64,000 nt of DNA. Source: Desulfacinum hydrothermale DSM 13146 (GTDB lineage Bacteria; Desulfobacterota; Syntrophobacteria; Syntrophobacterales; DSM-9756). Under the pieces are notes generated by a model. It saw only the letters and a list, made by a program, of their open reading frames with translations, ran no database searches and was not told where the DNA came from. Below are positions 24,933-35,400 of the stretch, piece after piece (positions within the stretch are counted from its first letter, which is position 1; each line of letters starts with the position of its first letter). The position numbers and the translations under genes are program-made. Location of the stretch: the NCBI RefSeq assembly GCF_900176285.1, contig NZ_FWXF01000001.1, positions 375,987 through 439,986 on the forward strand. The letters run 5' to 3'.

Positions 24933-26789
24933 ATGAGGCGGTACCTGGATTTCGCGCGTTTTTTGCGGCGGTTTCGTGTCAGTGACCAGACCTTTCTGAT
25001 CGCGGTGGCCGTGTTGATCGGTGTGGTGGTGGGCTTCGGCACCTATGTCTTTGAGTGGATGCTCAAGGGGGCCGAACTTTTCTTTTTCCATCTGCTTCCG
25101 GCCTGGTTGGGACGGGGACGTCACGCTCTGGTGCTGGCGCCGGCGCTTGGCGGCATATTGCTGGCGCCTTTCATCTTGGCCTTTCCCAAGGAAGCCACGG
25201 AAGACGGTGTTCCCGCCACCATGGTGGCGGTGGCTCTGCGAAACGGCTTCATGAAATGGTCCCAAGCCCTGCTTCGCATGGTCATGTCGGCCCTTACCCT
25301 GGGTTCCGGGGGATCAGCGGGAAGCGAAGGGCCCATCATCCAGATCGGCTCGGCTCTGGCTTCCGGTATCGGCCAGACCTTGCGGGTTTCCGGCAATCGG
25401 CTGCGCATTATCGCGGCGTGCGGGGCCGCGGCAGGACTGGCTTCGATCTTCAATGCACCCATCGCCGGGGTTCTTTTTGCCCTGGAGGTGGTCCTGGGAG
25501 AATTCAACGTCTCCTCCTTCAGCCCCATCGTGATCGCCTCGGTGGTGGCCACGGCCTTCTCCCGGGGCTTTCTCCACGAAGAATCCCTGCTTCACCTGCC
25601 GTTTCACGAAAGCTTTCGAGCGGCCGAGATTCCCTTTTACGCTCTGCTGGGAGTGGCCGCCGGCATCGTCTCCGTGGTCTTCACCAAGGCCATGCACGGC
25701 ATGGAACATTTTTTCCATCACCGTGTGGGCGGCCCCAGGGCGCTCAAGCCCGCTTTGGGCGGCTTGGTGGTGGGCCTGATCGGGCTGGGATGTCCGGAGG
25801 TCTTCGGATATTCCTATGAGCCCATTTTGCGGGCCATCAACGGCGAGATGCTCTTGACCACCCTGGCTCTTCTGGTGGTGCTCAAGGTGGTGGCCACGGC
25901 CTTCACGCTGGGCTCCGGAGGATCCGGCGGGGTCCTCTGCCCGTCCCTCTTCATCGGGGCCACCCTGGGAAGCCTCCTGGGAGGGCTTTTCCAGCAAGTG
26001 TTTCCCGGGCTGGTTCTGAGCCCCGGCGCGTATGGGGTCGTGGGCATGGGGGCCTTTCTGGGGGCGGTGGTGCAGGCGCCCATGATGGCCATCATCATGG
26101 TGTTCGAACTGACCAACGAATACACGGTCATCCTGCCCATGATGGCCGCCTGCATCATTGCGGCCTTGGTGCACAAGGGGCTGGTCCGCGGATCCATCTA
26201 CACCCTGGGACTGGCACGCAAGGGCATCGACATCAACGCCGGCCGGGAGATGGGCATCCTTTCCAGCCTGACGGTTCAGGACATCATGGAACCGGAGGTG
26301 GTGACGCTTCCCGTCACGGCATCCTACGACGACGTGCTCCAAAAGCTGATGAAGAGCAACGGCAATTATGTGTATGTGGTGGACGAAAAGGGGTCGTTGG
26401 AAGGTGTCATCTCCTTCACGGACCTCAAGGAGTTCGTCTTTGAGGAGGGACTGGAGGAGGGACTGAAGGGGTTGGTGCTGGCCAAGGACCTGGCCAACAA
26501 GGAACTGGTCTTTGTCACTCCGGCCGAGACCCTGGCCTCGTCCCTCAACAAATTCAGCTTCATCGACATGGAACAGCTTCCGGTGGTGGAAGTGAACGGC
26601 TCCCGGCGACTCCGGGGCGTCATCACACGAAGCCGGCTGCTCAAGGCCTACCAACAGGAGATGCAAAAGAGGTTGCTCATGCAGCCGATGGATCAGCCGG
26701 AAGAGAGCACGACCCGGCAGTCCACGGCAAAGCAGCCCTGGTCGTTGGCAAAGACCGGATTCAAATCCAGCTCGGCGATTTCGGGATGA
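24933..26789 (+). CDS. ClC-type chloride channel/antiporter with CBS pair
   Basis: The 618-residue membrane protein belongs to the ClC family of Cl-/H+ antiporters or channels. The pore motifs are GSGGSAGSEGP (residues 124-134, with the gating Glu) and GSGGSGGVLCPSLFIGA. These are the GSGIP/GREGP and GxFxP equivalents, with Ser in place of the usual Arg. A cytoplasmic tail (about 445-585) contains two CBS modules, MEPEVVTLPVTASYDDVL and VFVTPAETLASSL, which bind adenine nucleotides in relatives. I start at the ATG at 24933; a GTG lies 12 bases earlier. The last 33 residues are encoded antisense to the acyl-CoA synthetase end. Paired with an EIIA protein under a sigma-54 promoter. Confidence 0.9.
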   Translation: MRRYLDFARFLRRFRVSDQTFLIAVAVLIGVVVGFGTYVFEWMLKGAELFFFHLLPAWLGRGRHALVLAPALGGILLAPFILAFPKEATEDGVPATMVAVALRNGFMKWSQALLRMVMSALTLGSGGSAGSEGPIIQIGSALASGIGQTLRVSGNRLRIIAACGAAAGLASIFNAPIAGVLFALEVVLGEFNVSSFSPIVIASVVATAFSRGFLHEESLLHLPFHESFRAAEIPFYALLGVAAGIVSVVFTKAMHGMEHFFHHRVGGPRALKPALGGLVVGLIGLGCPEVFGYSYEPILRAINGEMLLTTLALLVVLKVVATAFTLGSGGSGGVLCPSLFIGATLGSLLGGLFQQVFPGLVLSPGAYGVVGMGAFLGAVVQAPMMAIIMVFELTNEYTVILPMMAACIIAALVHKGLVRGSIYTLGLARKGIDINAGREMGILSSLTVQDIMEPEVVTLPVTASYDDVLQKLMKSNGNYVYVVDEKGSLEGVISFTDLKEFVFEEGLEEGLKGLVLAKDLANKELVFVTPAETLASSLNKFSFIDMEQLPVVEVNGSRRLRGVITRSRLLKAYQQEMQKRLLMQPMDQPEESTTRQSTAKQPWSLAKTGFKSSSAISG

Positions 26790-28783
26790 TCCATTGCCAG
26801 GCGGGAAAGGGCCAGGAGCGTTTCCGTCACGGCGGAAAGGTCCACCGGGGCCTCGCTCCGCACCCCTTGGAGAAGCGGATAGATGCGAAGAGACCGGAGC
26901 AACCTGTCTGCTTCTTCCCGTTCCAGCGGAGCGATTCCCCGGGCCACGTCCCGGAAGACCTCCGTGTAGATCCCGCCCATGCCCACGAGAACCACGGGGC
27001 CGAACTGCGGGTCCCGACTGATACCCAAAAGCAACTCCTTTCCACTCAGCTGTTTCTGTACCTGAATGCCGACCAGGCAGTCGTCGGGTGACGTTTGCCG
27101 AAAGCGTTCCAAGAGATCGGAGAAGGCCCGTTCCAGGGACGACCGGTCGGTGATGCCGGTCACCACACCCCCGCGGTCCGACTTGTGGAGCCACTGGGGG
27201 GAGAGGATCTTGAGCACCACCGGATATCCCACCGATTCCGCCCACTGTGCGGCTTGCGACGCATCTCGGGTGACAAGGCCCGGAGCGGACGCGATCCCGT
27301 AGCTGCGCAGGATCTTTTCGGCCTCCGTTCCCGTGACAATGCCTTCCGGTGCCTCAAGACGCGCCGCCCCCGGTTCTGATCTTTCTTCCAGCATCTCCAC
27401 ACGCGGGGGATTTTGCTGGATTTGTCGGTAGCGGTAGGTGGCCGAAAGACCCAAGACGGCCTCGTCGATGCTGGCGAAACAGGCCACTCCCTCCATGGCG
27501 TCCAGCCTGGGGGCCTCGTCCTGGGCCCCGTCGCCGTACAGCCAAAAGGCCAGCGGTTTCTTGCCGGTATTTCGCTCCTGGATGCGCCGGGTGGTTTCGG
27601 GAAGGTGCAGGTTATCGTGGAGCGAGGAGGCCATGACCGGTGCGATCACGAGGATCCCGTGGACGTGGTCGCTTTCGAAGAGGGCGTTGCAGGTCTTTTC
27701 CAGTACCTCCGTAAAGGATCCGCCCACCATGCCCAGGGGCCAAAGATCCACCGGGTTTCCCAGCCGGTGCCAGGCGATCCTGGGATTTTCCAGTGCCGAT
27801 CGGGCCGATTCGGGAAAGGGCGCCGGCTGGAGTCCCTGGTCCTCGCAGGCGTCGGCGGTCATGATGCCGCAGGCCCCGGTGGCCGTGGCCACGCCCAGCG
27901 CCGGTCCTTCCATGGGACGAAAGTTCAAAAACGCCTTGCACGCGGCTCGCAGCTCCACCATATTGCGAACCCGCACAAGACCCGCCTTCCGAAAGGCCGC
28001 ATCAAAGACGGCGTCTTCGCCCACCAGCGATCCCGTGTGGGATAGGGCCGCTTTCGCTCCGGCTTTGCTCCGGCCCGTCTTGAAGACGATGATGGGCTTG
28101 CGGCCGGCCATGCGGGCGGCGGCTCGCAGAAATTCCCGGCCCCTCTGGATCCCTTCCATGTGCAGTACGATGATTTCTGTCTGCGGGTCCCGCTCCAGGT
28201 AGGGCAGCACGTCGGCAAAATGCACGTCGCAGCCGTTTCCGATGTCGATGGCCTTACCGATTCGCCCCGTGAAGGATTCGATCCCCACCTGAAGGACGCC
28301 CGACTGGGCCACCAGGCTGAGGGGGGGAGGGGACGGGTCCTTGGGAAGGTCCAGGAAGGCGGTGCTGAAGTGGGAAAAGGCGTTGAGAACTCCCATGGTG
28401 TTGGGCCCCAGTACGCGTACGCGGAACCGACGAGCCGTCTCCACCAGCTCCCTCTGAAGCTCCGCTCCCGCCTCGTCGGCATCGGCAAATCCCTGGCTGA
28501 TCACGATCACGTTCCGGATGCCCTTTTGGGCACACTGCTTGAAAACGGGAAGCACCCGGTCCCGTCCCACGGAGATGACCGCCAGTTCCGGGACCTCGGG
28601 CAGGGCCTCCACGGAGGGAAAGGTTGGGAAGCCCAAGATGTTCGGCACCTTGGGGTGGATCACATGGATCTTTCCCTGGTAGCCGTAGCGGAGCATCATC
28701 TCCAGGTTGTTGTAGGCGCCCACGCCCGACTGTCTGGGTACGCCGATGAGAGCCACCGATGCGGGATTGAGGAATCCGTCCAC
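26693..28783 (-). CDS. Acyl-CoA synthetase (ADP-forming), fused alpha-beta type
   Basis: The 696-residue enzyme makes ATP (or another NTP) from an acyl-CoA, ADP and phosphate, the energy-saving step of many anaerobic oxidations. The order is CoA-binding Rossmann domain (ASVALIGVPRQSGVGAYNN), succinyl-CoA ligase-like domains with the phospho-His in ALSHTGSLVGED (about residue 249), then an ATP-grasp domain (GYPVVLKILSPQWLHKSD, KELLLGISRDPQFGPVVLVG, AELDLNPVF). All elements are present. A GTG at 28783 is chosen because AGGAGGT lies four bases upstream; the GTG at 28789 abuts that site. It overlaps the ClC gene by 97 bp tail to tail and is divergent from the giant oxidoreductase cluster. Substrate (acetyl-, propionyl- or aryl-acetyl-CoA) is open. 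Confidence 0.9.
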   Translation of the reverse strand: MDGFLNPASVALIGVPRQSGVGAYNNLEMMLRYGYQGKIHVIHPKVPNILGFPTFPSVEALPEVPELAVISVGRDRVLPVFKQCAQKGIRNVIVISQGFADADEAGAELQRELVETARRFRVRVLGPNTMGVLNAFSHFSTAFLDLPKDPSPPPLSLVAQSGVLQVGIESFTGRIGKAIDIGNGCDVHFADVLPYLERDPQTEIIVLHMEGIQRGREFLRAAARMAGRKPIIVFKTGRSKAGAKAALSHTGSLVGEDAVFDAAFRKAGLVRVRNMVELRAACKAFLNFRPMEGPALGVATATGACGIMTADACEDQGLQPAPFPESARSALENPRIAWHRLGNPVDLWPLGMVGGSFTEVLEKTCNALFESDHVHGILVIAPVMASSLHDNLHLPETTRRIQERNTGKKPLAFWLYGDGAQDEAPRLDAMEGVACFASIDEAVLGLSATYRYRQIQQNPPRVEMLEERSEPGAARLEAPEGIVTGTEAEKILRSYGIASAPGLVTRDASQAAQWAESVGYPVVLKILSPQWLHKSDRGGVVTGITDRSSLERAFSDLLERFRQTSPDDCLVGIQVQKQLSGKELLLGISRDPQFGPVVLVGMGGIYTEVFRDVARGIAPLEREEADRLLRSLRIYPLLQGVRSEAPVDLSAVTETLLALSRLAMDHPEIAELDLNPVFANDQGCFAVDCRVVLSSG

Positions 28784-29433
28784 AGTCACCTCCTTGGGGA
28801 TCGAACCACGGTCAGTCCAGTTGAGCGACGCCCGGAACCTTATCCGGTCGCCATGGGGGAAAGGATCGCCATTGGCGCATGTTTGAACTCTTGAAACTCT
28901 TTCTAGATGGCGGCCCGAAGGCTGTCAATGGGGAGTCCGCGACCGGGTGGCAATCGGCCTTCAGGAGGCCATAGAGCCGCTATCCCCTTGGGTTGGTTCC
29001 TATCCGTGGACCGTGGCCTTTCCCCCAGATCCCATGGGGGCCAGACAGCCCTTGCGGGGCGACATCTTCGGTTCAGCCCCATGACGCGTCTTGCCTCGGT
29101 TGTTCAGGTAACGTTGTGAAAAACTTCATGCTTGACTTGGCCTGAAAAATCCATTTTGCTGCATGTTACCGCTTGGAGGCGTCCCGCCATCGACTACCCC
29201 CGATGGAAAGAGCCTCCGACTCGAACAATCCCACGATCACCTTCACGACTGCGGAACCTGTACCAATCTCCTCTGATTCGTGCACCATCCAGGAACCTGA
29301 TCCTGCTTTTCAAGAACCTGCCGGATCCGGGTGATCGCCTATCTATTCTCTTTGAGGGGCGTTCCTGTGCCGTGCCGACGAGGCCGGGGCGCCCGGTTTG
29401 TCATACGGAAGCCTGGGCTGTGGGGCAGGAAAA
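28784..29433. other. 650-bp divergent intergenic region
   Basis: No gene, RNA or element was recognised in this region between the acyl-CoA synthetase and the first giant gene. It must contain both divergent promoters. One weak sigma-70 candidate for the giant genes is TTGACT-17-TTTGCT at 29132-29160. A CCCCCA/TGGGGG hairpin lies near 29022-29040. The giant gene's own ribosome site (GCAGGAAAA) is at the right edge. Confidence 0.4.
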
Positions 29434-32400
29434 ATGACAGGACCGGTGAGAACATGGATCGGGAGTTTGTTCGAAGCGTGCTGGCAAGAGCTTTCCCACG
29501 GTGCCCAAAGCACCGCCTGGAGCCTGGTTCGAAACGACGGGGCGCGGGTCCTCTCGCTGGTCAGGGATTCGGAGCGTTTCCGAGTGGTTCACATGGAGCC
29601 TGTTTCCGCAGGCCTGTGGATCGGTCTTCTGGGCGTGCGTTACGGGGAAAGGATCCGCTCCGGGGAGTCCGGGGGAGACGTTCGCTCACTGATGGAACAG
29701 CACGGGGACGACGGCCGCTGTTGGGTCTTTCTGCTGCAGACGGGGAGGGGCAAACGGCAATGGCTCCCGCTGGCCACTTTCCTGGAGGATGCCGAGGGTG
29801 ATCAGCATCTGCTGGAAACGGCCGTGGCGGTCTCCCCGCAGGTGGCCCCGGTTTTCCTGGGTGCTCTTCAGCTTCTGGTCACCCGGCCCGTGGATTTTTC
29901 CCGGTTCGATGCCCACGGGGACTTTCTGGTGCCCGGGGGGCACAACATCGTGGAACGCCACAGCACGGAAAAACGCACCCGCCACCTTTCCCGCCGGGTC
30001 CAATTGGATGCGGCACGATGCACCCACTGTCTCCAGTGCGCCACACTGTGCGGCGAGATGAAGGTGCAGGTGGGTCCCCAGGGAGCCCGCCTGCTCGGGC
30101 CCGTTCAGGACCATTGCACCGATTGTGGGCTGTGTCGCATGCGCTGCCCTTATCTCATCTCCGTCGCCAGGCAGGAAGAGCAACTCCCGATTTCCTATCG
30201 CCGCGTCCTGCTCCAGCGAGGGGTGGGAATCCATCTCTACGGCCCCGAGGCCGAACAGTGGAAAGAGGCGCTCCATCGGTTGGAAAGGGAGCCATCGCAT
30301 CAGGTGCCCATCCGGTGCACGACCGTCTTTTGCCGGGACGGCGATCCGAGTCTCTTTCCTGCGGTACGCCAGACCCTTTTCCGGATCGATCCCGAGGAAT
30401 CCAGCCGGGATTCCGTCCTTTCCCGGGGACTGCTCATGACGGAACGGGAAGAGGGAACGGCCCCTCGGCTGATCTTTCGATCCCGGACCGTGGCGGGAAT
30501 CCTGTGCGCCACCGATTCGGGTCGGGTGGAGCGGGATCTGGTAGGGGCGGCCCAGGGGCTGGGCTGTGAAGTGCGGGCAGCGGCCTTGCCGTTCGTTGCG
30601 GAAGATGAGGACGAGGGCGAAAACGGAAGGCCAGGACTCGAGCGGCGTTTGCGCTTTCCTTCCAACCACGTGGTGCGCGGCCTGATCCGGGCCGGGCTCT
30701 GGGACGATCGCCCCATGGAGCGGCTTTGGGAGGCGGGAGAAGTGGACATGATCCTGGCGCCGTCTTTCGACGACGTCTCGGCCGAGCTGGGACGCGCCGC
30801 GATTCGAGAGACCGGCCGCGATGCCCTTGTCATGGCGCCTCACGTGCCGGAGCGCCTGCCCGTGACACAAAGCCCCTTGTTGAACGCCCTGGCCCGGGAG
30901 CTTCGCCGGATCTTTCCGGCCCATCCCGAACTCCTGGAACGGGAGGCCCGGTTCGCCCGCCGTCTTCTTTCCGATGTGCGGCGCCATGCGTCCCTCATAC
31001 ACGCCCGTTACCGGCCGTTGGCCTTTGCCGGGGGGCATTCCGCCTGCCCTTCCTGTGCCGAAGCCCAAGTCTTGGCCATTCCCGTCACCATGGCCCTGGC
31101 CATGAGCCTGGCCCGGGGTGAAATTCCCCAGGTGGCCTTCACGTGTGAGACCGGCTGCATGAGCGAGACCCTCAACAAGATGAACGAAGTGGCCCAGAAG
31201 GTTCCGGGGGGCCGCACCGTCTTCGGCGGAGGGTTCGCCTTCGGCGAGGCCATGGCATCGGTGTGGGACCGGGCGGTGCGCATGGGGCTTCTTCGCAAGG
31301 GACGTCGCTACGTGGTGAGCCAGGGCGGTGACGGCGGTGCGGTCATCGGACTACCGGCATGGCTGAACGCCTTGCGCCAGCAAGCGCGCCTCATCCCGGG
31401 CCGGCATGCCAACACCCTGCACTTTGTTACCATCACGGACACCCAGGTCTATTCCAACACCGGCGGGGAGAGTTCCGCCACATCCATGCTGGGCATGGGG
31501 ACGCTCACCACACCCATCGGCCGGTTTCTCCTGGGTAACCAGCGCATTCAATGGAACCTGATCAATCTGGCTTCCGAATTTCCCGGCGTGCTGGTGGGGC
31601 TGGGCCACAGCGCCGGCCGCACAACCAATCAGGCATTCTGGCACCTGGCCGATCAGCTGGGCATGTCGGCGATCCGCTGGGACGTGACCCCTTGTCCGGA
31701 GACGGGAAAGTTTTTCGGAGAGGACCCGGATGATCTGGCCCGAGTGATGGCCCAGGCGGGCCTGCTGCCGGAGGTGGTCTTCTTCGGCCGGTATCGCAAG
31801 CGGGTGGCGCCCTTACATCCCGAAGACGAGGACAAACCCTACGATCAGTGGTGCCGAACACCTCGGCCGATCCTGGACTGGATCTCCCGGGATCCCCGCT
31901 ACAAGGCCCTCCTGAAGAAAAACCCGCTCACGGGAGAAGCCGAACCTCGAAATATCACGGCCCATTTCCTCATCCTGCAGCTGGAAACCTTCCGCAACCA
32001 GCTCAACTGGGAGATCGACCTGGAGACCCACCTGGTGCGCCAGGCCGAAGGCTGGGTGGACGGGTTTCTCCAAGAACTTCGCCGGGAGTGGGAGTCGGCC
32101 CGGGCCCATCCCCACGGGTTTCCCTACGGGTTTCTTTTCAACGAGCGGGGGGAATGGAAGCCGGAATTTTGCCACACACTTCGCCGAGACCTGATCGTGC
32201 GTGTGCTGGGCTGGGACGATCTCCGTCGGTATGTGGAGCTGCGGGACGCTACTTGGGACGATTCCGAGCGCCGCTGGCGGAGCGTCTCCCGGGCGCTGGA
32301 GCAACTGGAAGCCTATGAACGGGAAGCGCTGGGGGATCTGGAAGGTTCGGACCGTGCCCTGACACAGGCGGCCGCTCGGGCCAAGGAAGCCTTGACGGCG

Positions 32401-35400
32401 GTCCAAGGCGCCTTCCAGGAGCTTCGGGAAGCGGTGCGCCGCCAGATGGAAAAGGACTGGCTGGGTCGGGAACTTTTTGGGGGCGCTCCCGACCCGTCGG
32501 TGCGGGACGTGTCCCAGCAAAGGCGGCGTCATCTGCGCCGAACCCTGGATCGCCTGTTGGAAGAACGGGCGGTAGCCGTTTTTCACGAATTGCAACAGCA
32601 TCGCTTGTCCCAACAACTGAAGAAGGAGTTTCTTGAATCCGGCGGGATCGTTCGGGCCGCCCACCGCACCGTTTCGTCGCCGGAGCGGGAAGAACTGCGC
32701 CGGAGGGTGGCTGCCTTCGGACCTTTTTCCATTGCGGTGGCCAGTCTGGCCGGGGACCGGGGGATCGCCATCAACCGGGTGTTCGCCCAATTCCTGGCAG
32801 CCCAGGGCGCCTGGGCGGGGATGGCGTGGCAGTTTGGATCATCCAAGCGGGGCACACCGGTGCTTTCGGCCACCTTCGTGGACAGCCGGCCTCTGGATCG
32901 CAAGGACGCCATGTTCGCCTTCCCGTGCGCGGTTCTGGTGAACACCAACTTCGAGGAGATGAAGCGGGATCCCGACCTGTTCTTTGGTCAGCTCCGGTTT
33001 GGGGGAACGCTCATCTTCAACCACACGGCGGATCCGGAAAAGCTGTGGCGGGAATTGGTGGGTTATTACCCGGAAGAGATCCGGCAGGTGGTGACGGCCC
33101 TTCGGGAGCAGGCATGGAGAGAGGGCGAATGGCCGCGGGAGCGCCTGGAGCGGGCCCTGGGCGAGGCCCTTTCCCAGATCCCTTCCGAAGGCTCCCTTCG
33201 GGATACCTGCCTGGCCATGGTTTCGTGCCGTGTGCTCAGTGTGGACATGGACGGCCTCATGGAACGCGCGTCGGGCCGAAGCGGCCTGGTGTCCAACCTG
33301 GTGGCCGTGGGGCCCATCTTCCAGGCGTTGGAAGATGGCGGATTTCCCCTGGACTGGGAAAAGGACCGGAAGCTGCTGATCCAGGGCTTTCCGGGAGCGG
33401 TCCTCAAAAACCCCCGGCTTCTGTCCCACTACGAAACGGCCATGGATTTGGCCCGCCGGGACTATCGTGAATTCCCATCGCCGGTGCGGGATATGTCCTC
33501 GACCGGGATGCCTTCGAAAACGGGCGGAGACGGTCAAAAAGAGCGGTGCGAGGCCGATCCGGGCGATTCCCTCATGATCATGGGCGGCACCCTCGCGGGC
33601 ATGGTCCTTTCCCAGATTGCGCTTCCCGAGCACCCCCTCTTCTACGTGGGGTTTCCCATCACCCCGGCCGGAAACCCCTTTTATGCCATGGCGGAAGCCT
33701 TCGCCAACGGCCATCCTCACATTGTGGTGGACGAAAACAATCCGTCGGAAAAGGTGGCGGCGGAAAAGCTCCTGGGCGTGGCCCGAACGGGCTGTTTCCT
33801 GCCGGTCACCTGCACGGCCTCCCAAGGCTGGCGGCTCTTTACCGAGATCATCCCCCAGTTCGTGGGAGCGCGCCTGGAGGGGATCTTCGTCTTGGCCAAA
33901 CGGGCCCTGGCGGCTCCCAACCTGAATATCGAGGAAAGTCACACTGATTTCATGAGCTTTCGGGACGACGGCGGGATCATGCTGGCGCCCAAAGGCATCC
34001 AGGAATATGTGCCGAGCCTGTATTTGGCACGGCTTCTGACCCATTTTGCCAAGCTTCCCGTGATCGTCTCCATCGGCGGGATCACCGACACCCACAAGAT
34101 CGGCCTGGTGCGGGTGCCTTCGGACGTGCAGGTGCGCCGGTGGCTTCGGGCCACGCTGCGCGGATTCGATTTTCTTGAGGACCGCATCGTCAACCGCCAG
34201 GGAAGGCGCGTGGTCCATGGACCCAGCTGTACTGCCGCCACCTACCAGGAGACACAGTCCGAGCTGGAAAAGGCTCATGGGTTCGTCCGTTCCGTGTGGC
34301 CCCATGCGGTGAAAGCCGTGGAAGAGCTGACCGGTGTGCGGCTGGACCCCTTGGAGGTACGGGTGGCCGGGGGACCGGACGGCGCCCTTTCACAAGGGGC
34401 CCTGGAAACCCTCTTGATCCTTCAGGGATCCCTCGTTCCCAATGCCGTGGAGGCACTTCAGCAGCTGGAAGAAGAAGGCTGGCGCGGTCTGGCTTGCGTA
34501 TCGGTCCGGCTCATGAACCCGTTTCCAGAAAAGGAATTGCAAGCGCTCATATCCCGCGCCTCCAGGGTGGTGGTGTTGGATCGATCCAACAGCTTCGGAT
34601 CCGTGCCGCCTCTGGCATCCCGAGTCTTCAACGCCGTGGCCCGCATGGCGGGGGGATCGTCGCCAAAGCCGCTTCTTCGCTCCCTGGTGGGAGGTCTGGG
34701 AGGGCGGGAAATCACCGTGGAGGAGATGAAAGCCGTCCTGTTGTCCTCCCATCTTCTCCTGACCCCTTCCGAACCGTGGGAAGAAGAGCTCTTGAGCCAA
34801 TGGGTGGAGTCGGATCCGGAGATCCGGGATATGGTGGAGGAATTGGTCGCCTTGGAGAGGCGATCCATCCGTCGTCACACCCGGGTGCCCAGGCACCTGC
34901 AGCCGGACCGGCACGGACCGGTGGAGCAGGAGCAAATCCGCCGGGCGCTCCAGGAAAAGATCCGAAAAAAGGATATCGTGGGGCTTTTGGCCCACTACGG
35001 CCAGGTGGAATTCGTCGCGCCCAGAGAGGTTCTGGGCGAAACGGAGCTGCGCCGCGAACTCGTCCTCTGTCTGGAGCGCCGCTTGGCCTTGGAAGCGTCG
35101 CAAAAAGGCCTCAAAGACTGGCGTCGGGCCCTCCTGCTGGCTCTTTACGGCAGGCCTGAGGATCTCCATGCGGCCAGAGAGCTGATGCCCCGCCAGGGCG
35201 GACTCCCCTGCTCGGCCCACCTTCTCAGACGTCATGGATTGGCGGAGGCGGCCTTGGACCGTGCGGATGGCAGCGGATCCACCCAAGTCTCTGGGCCAGG
35301 ATTCCACCCGTCTGACCGTTCCGATACACCGGCGTCCTCCTTGGATGTTTGTTCCCTTCCTTCGGATGGGCCTTCTGAGGGAGACGAAGTCCCCGTCTTT

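Noticed and set aside
25314-27245. Long open frame on the minus strand opposite the ClC gene (643 codons)
   Set aside because: It lies antisense to a clear ClC-CBS gene and into the acyl-CoA synthetase. Its translation is low-complexity, His/Gly/Gln-rich, with no family resemblance; it is a GC-rich shadow frame.
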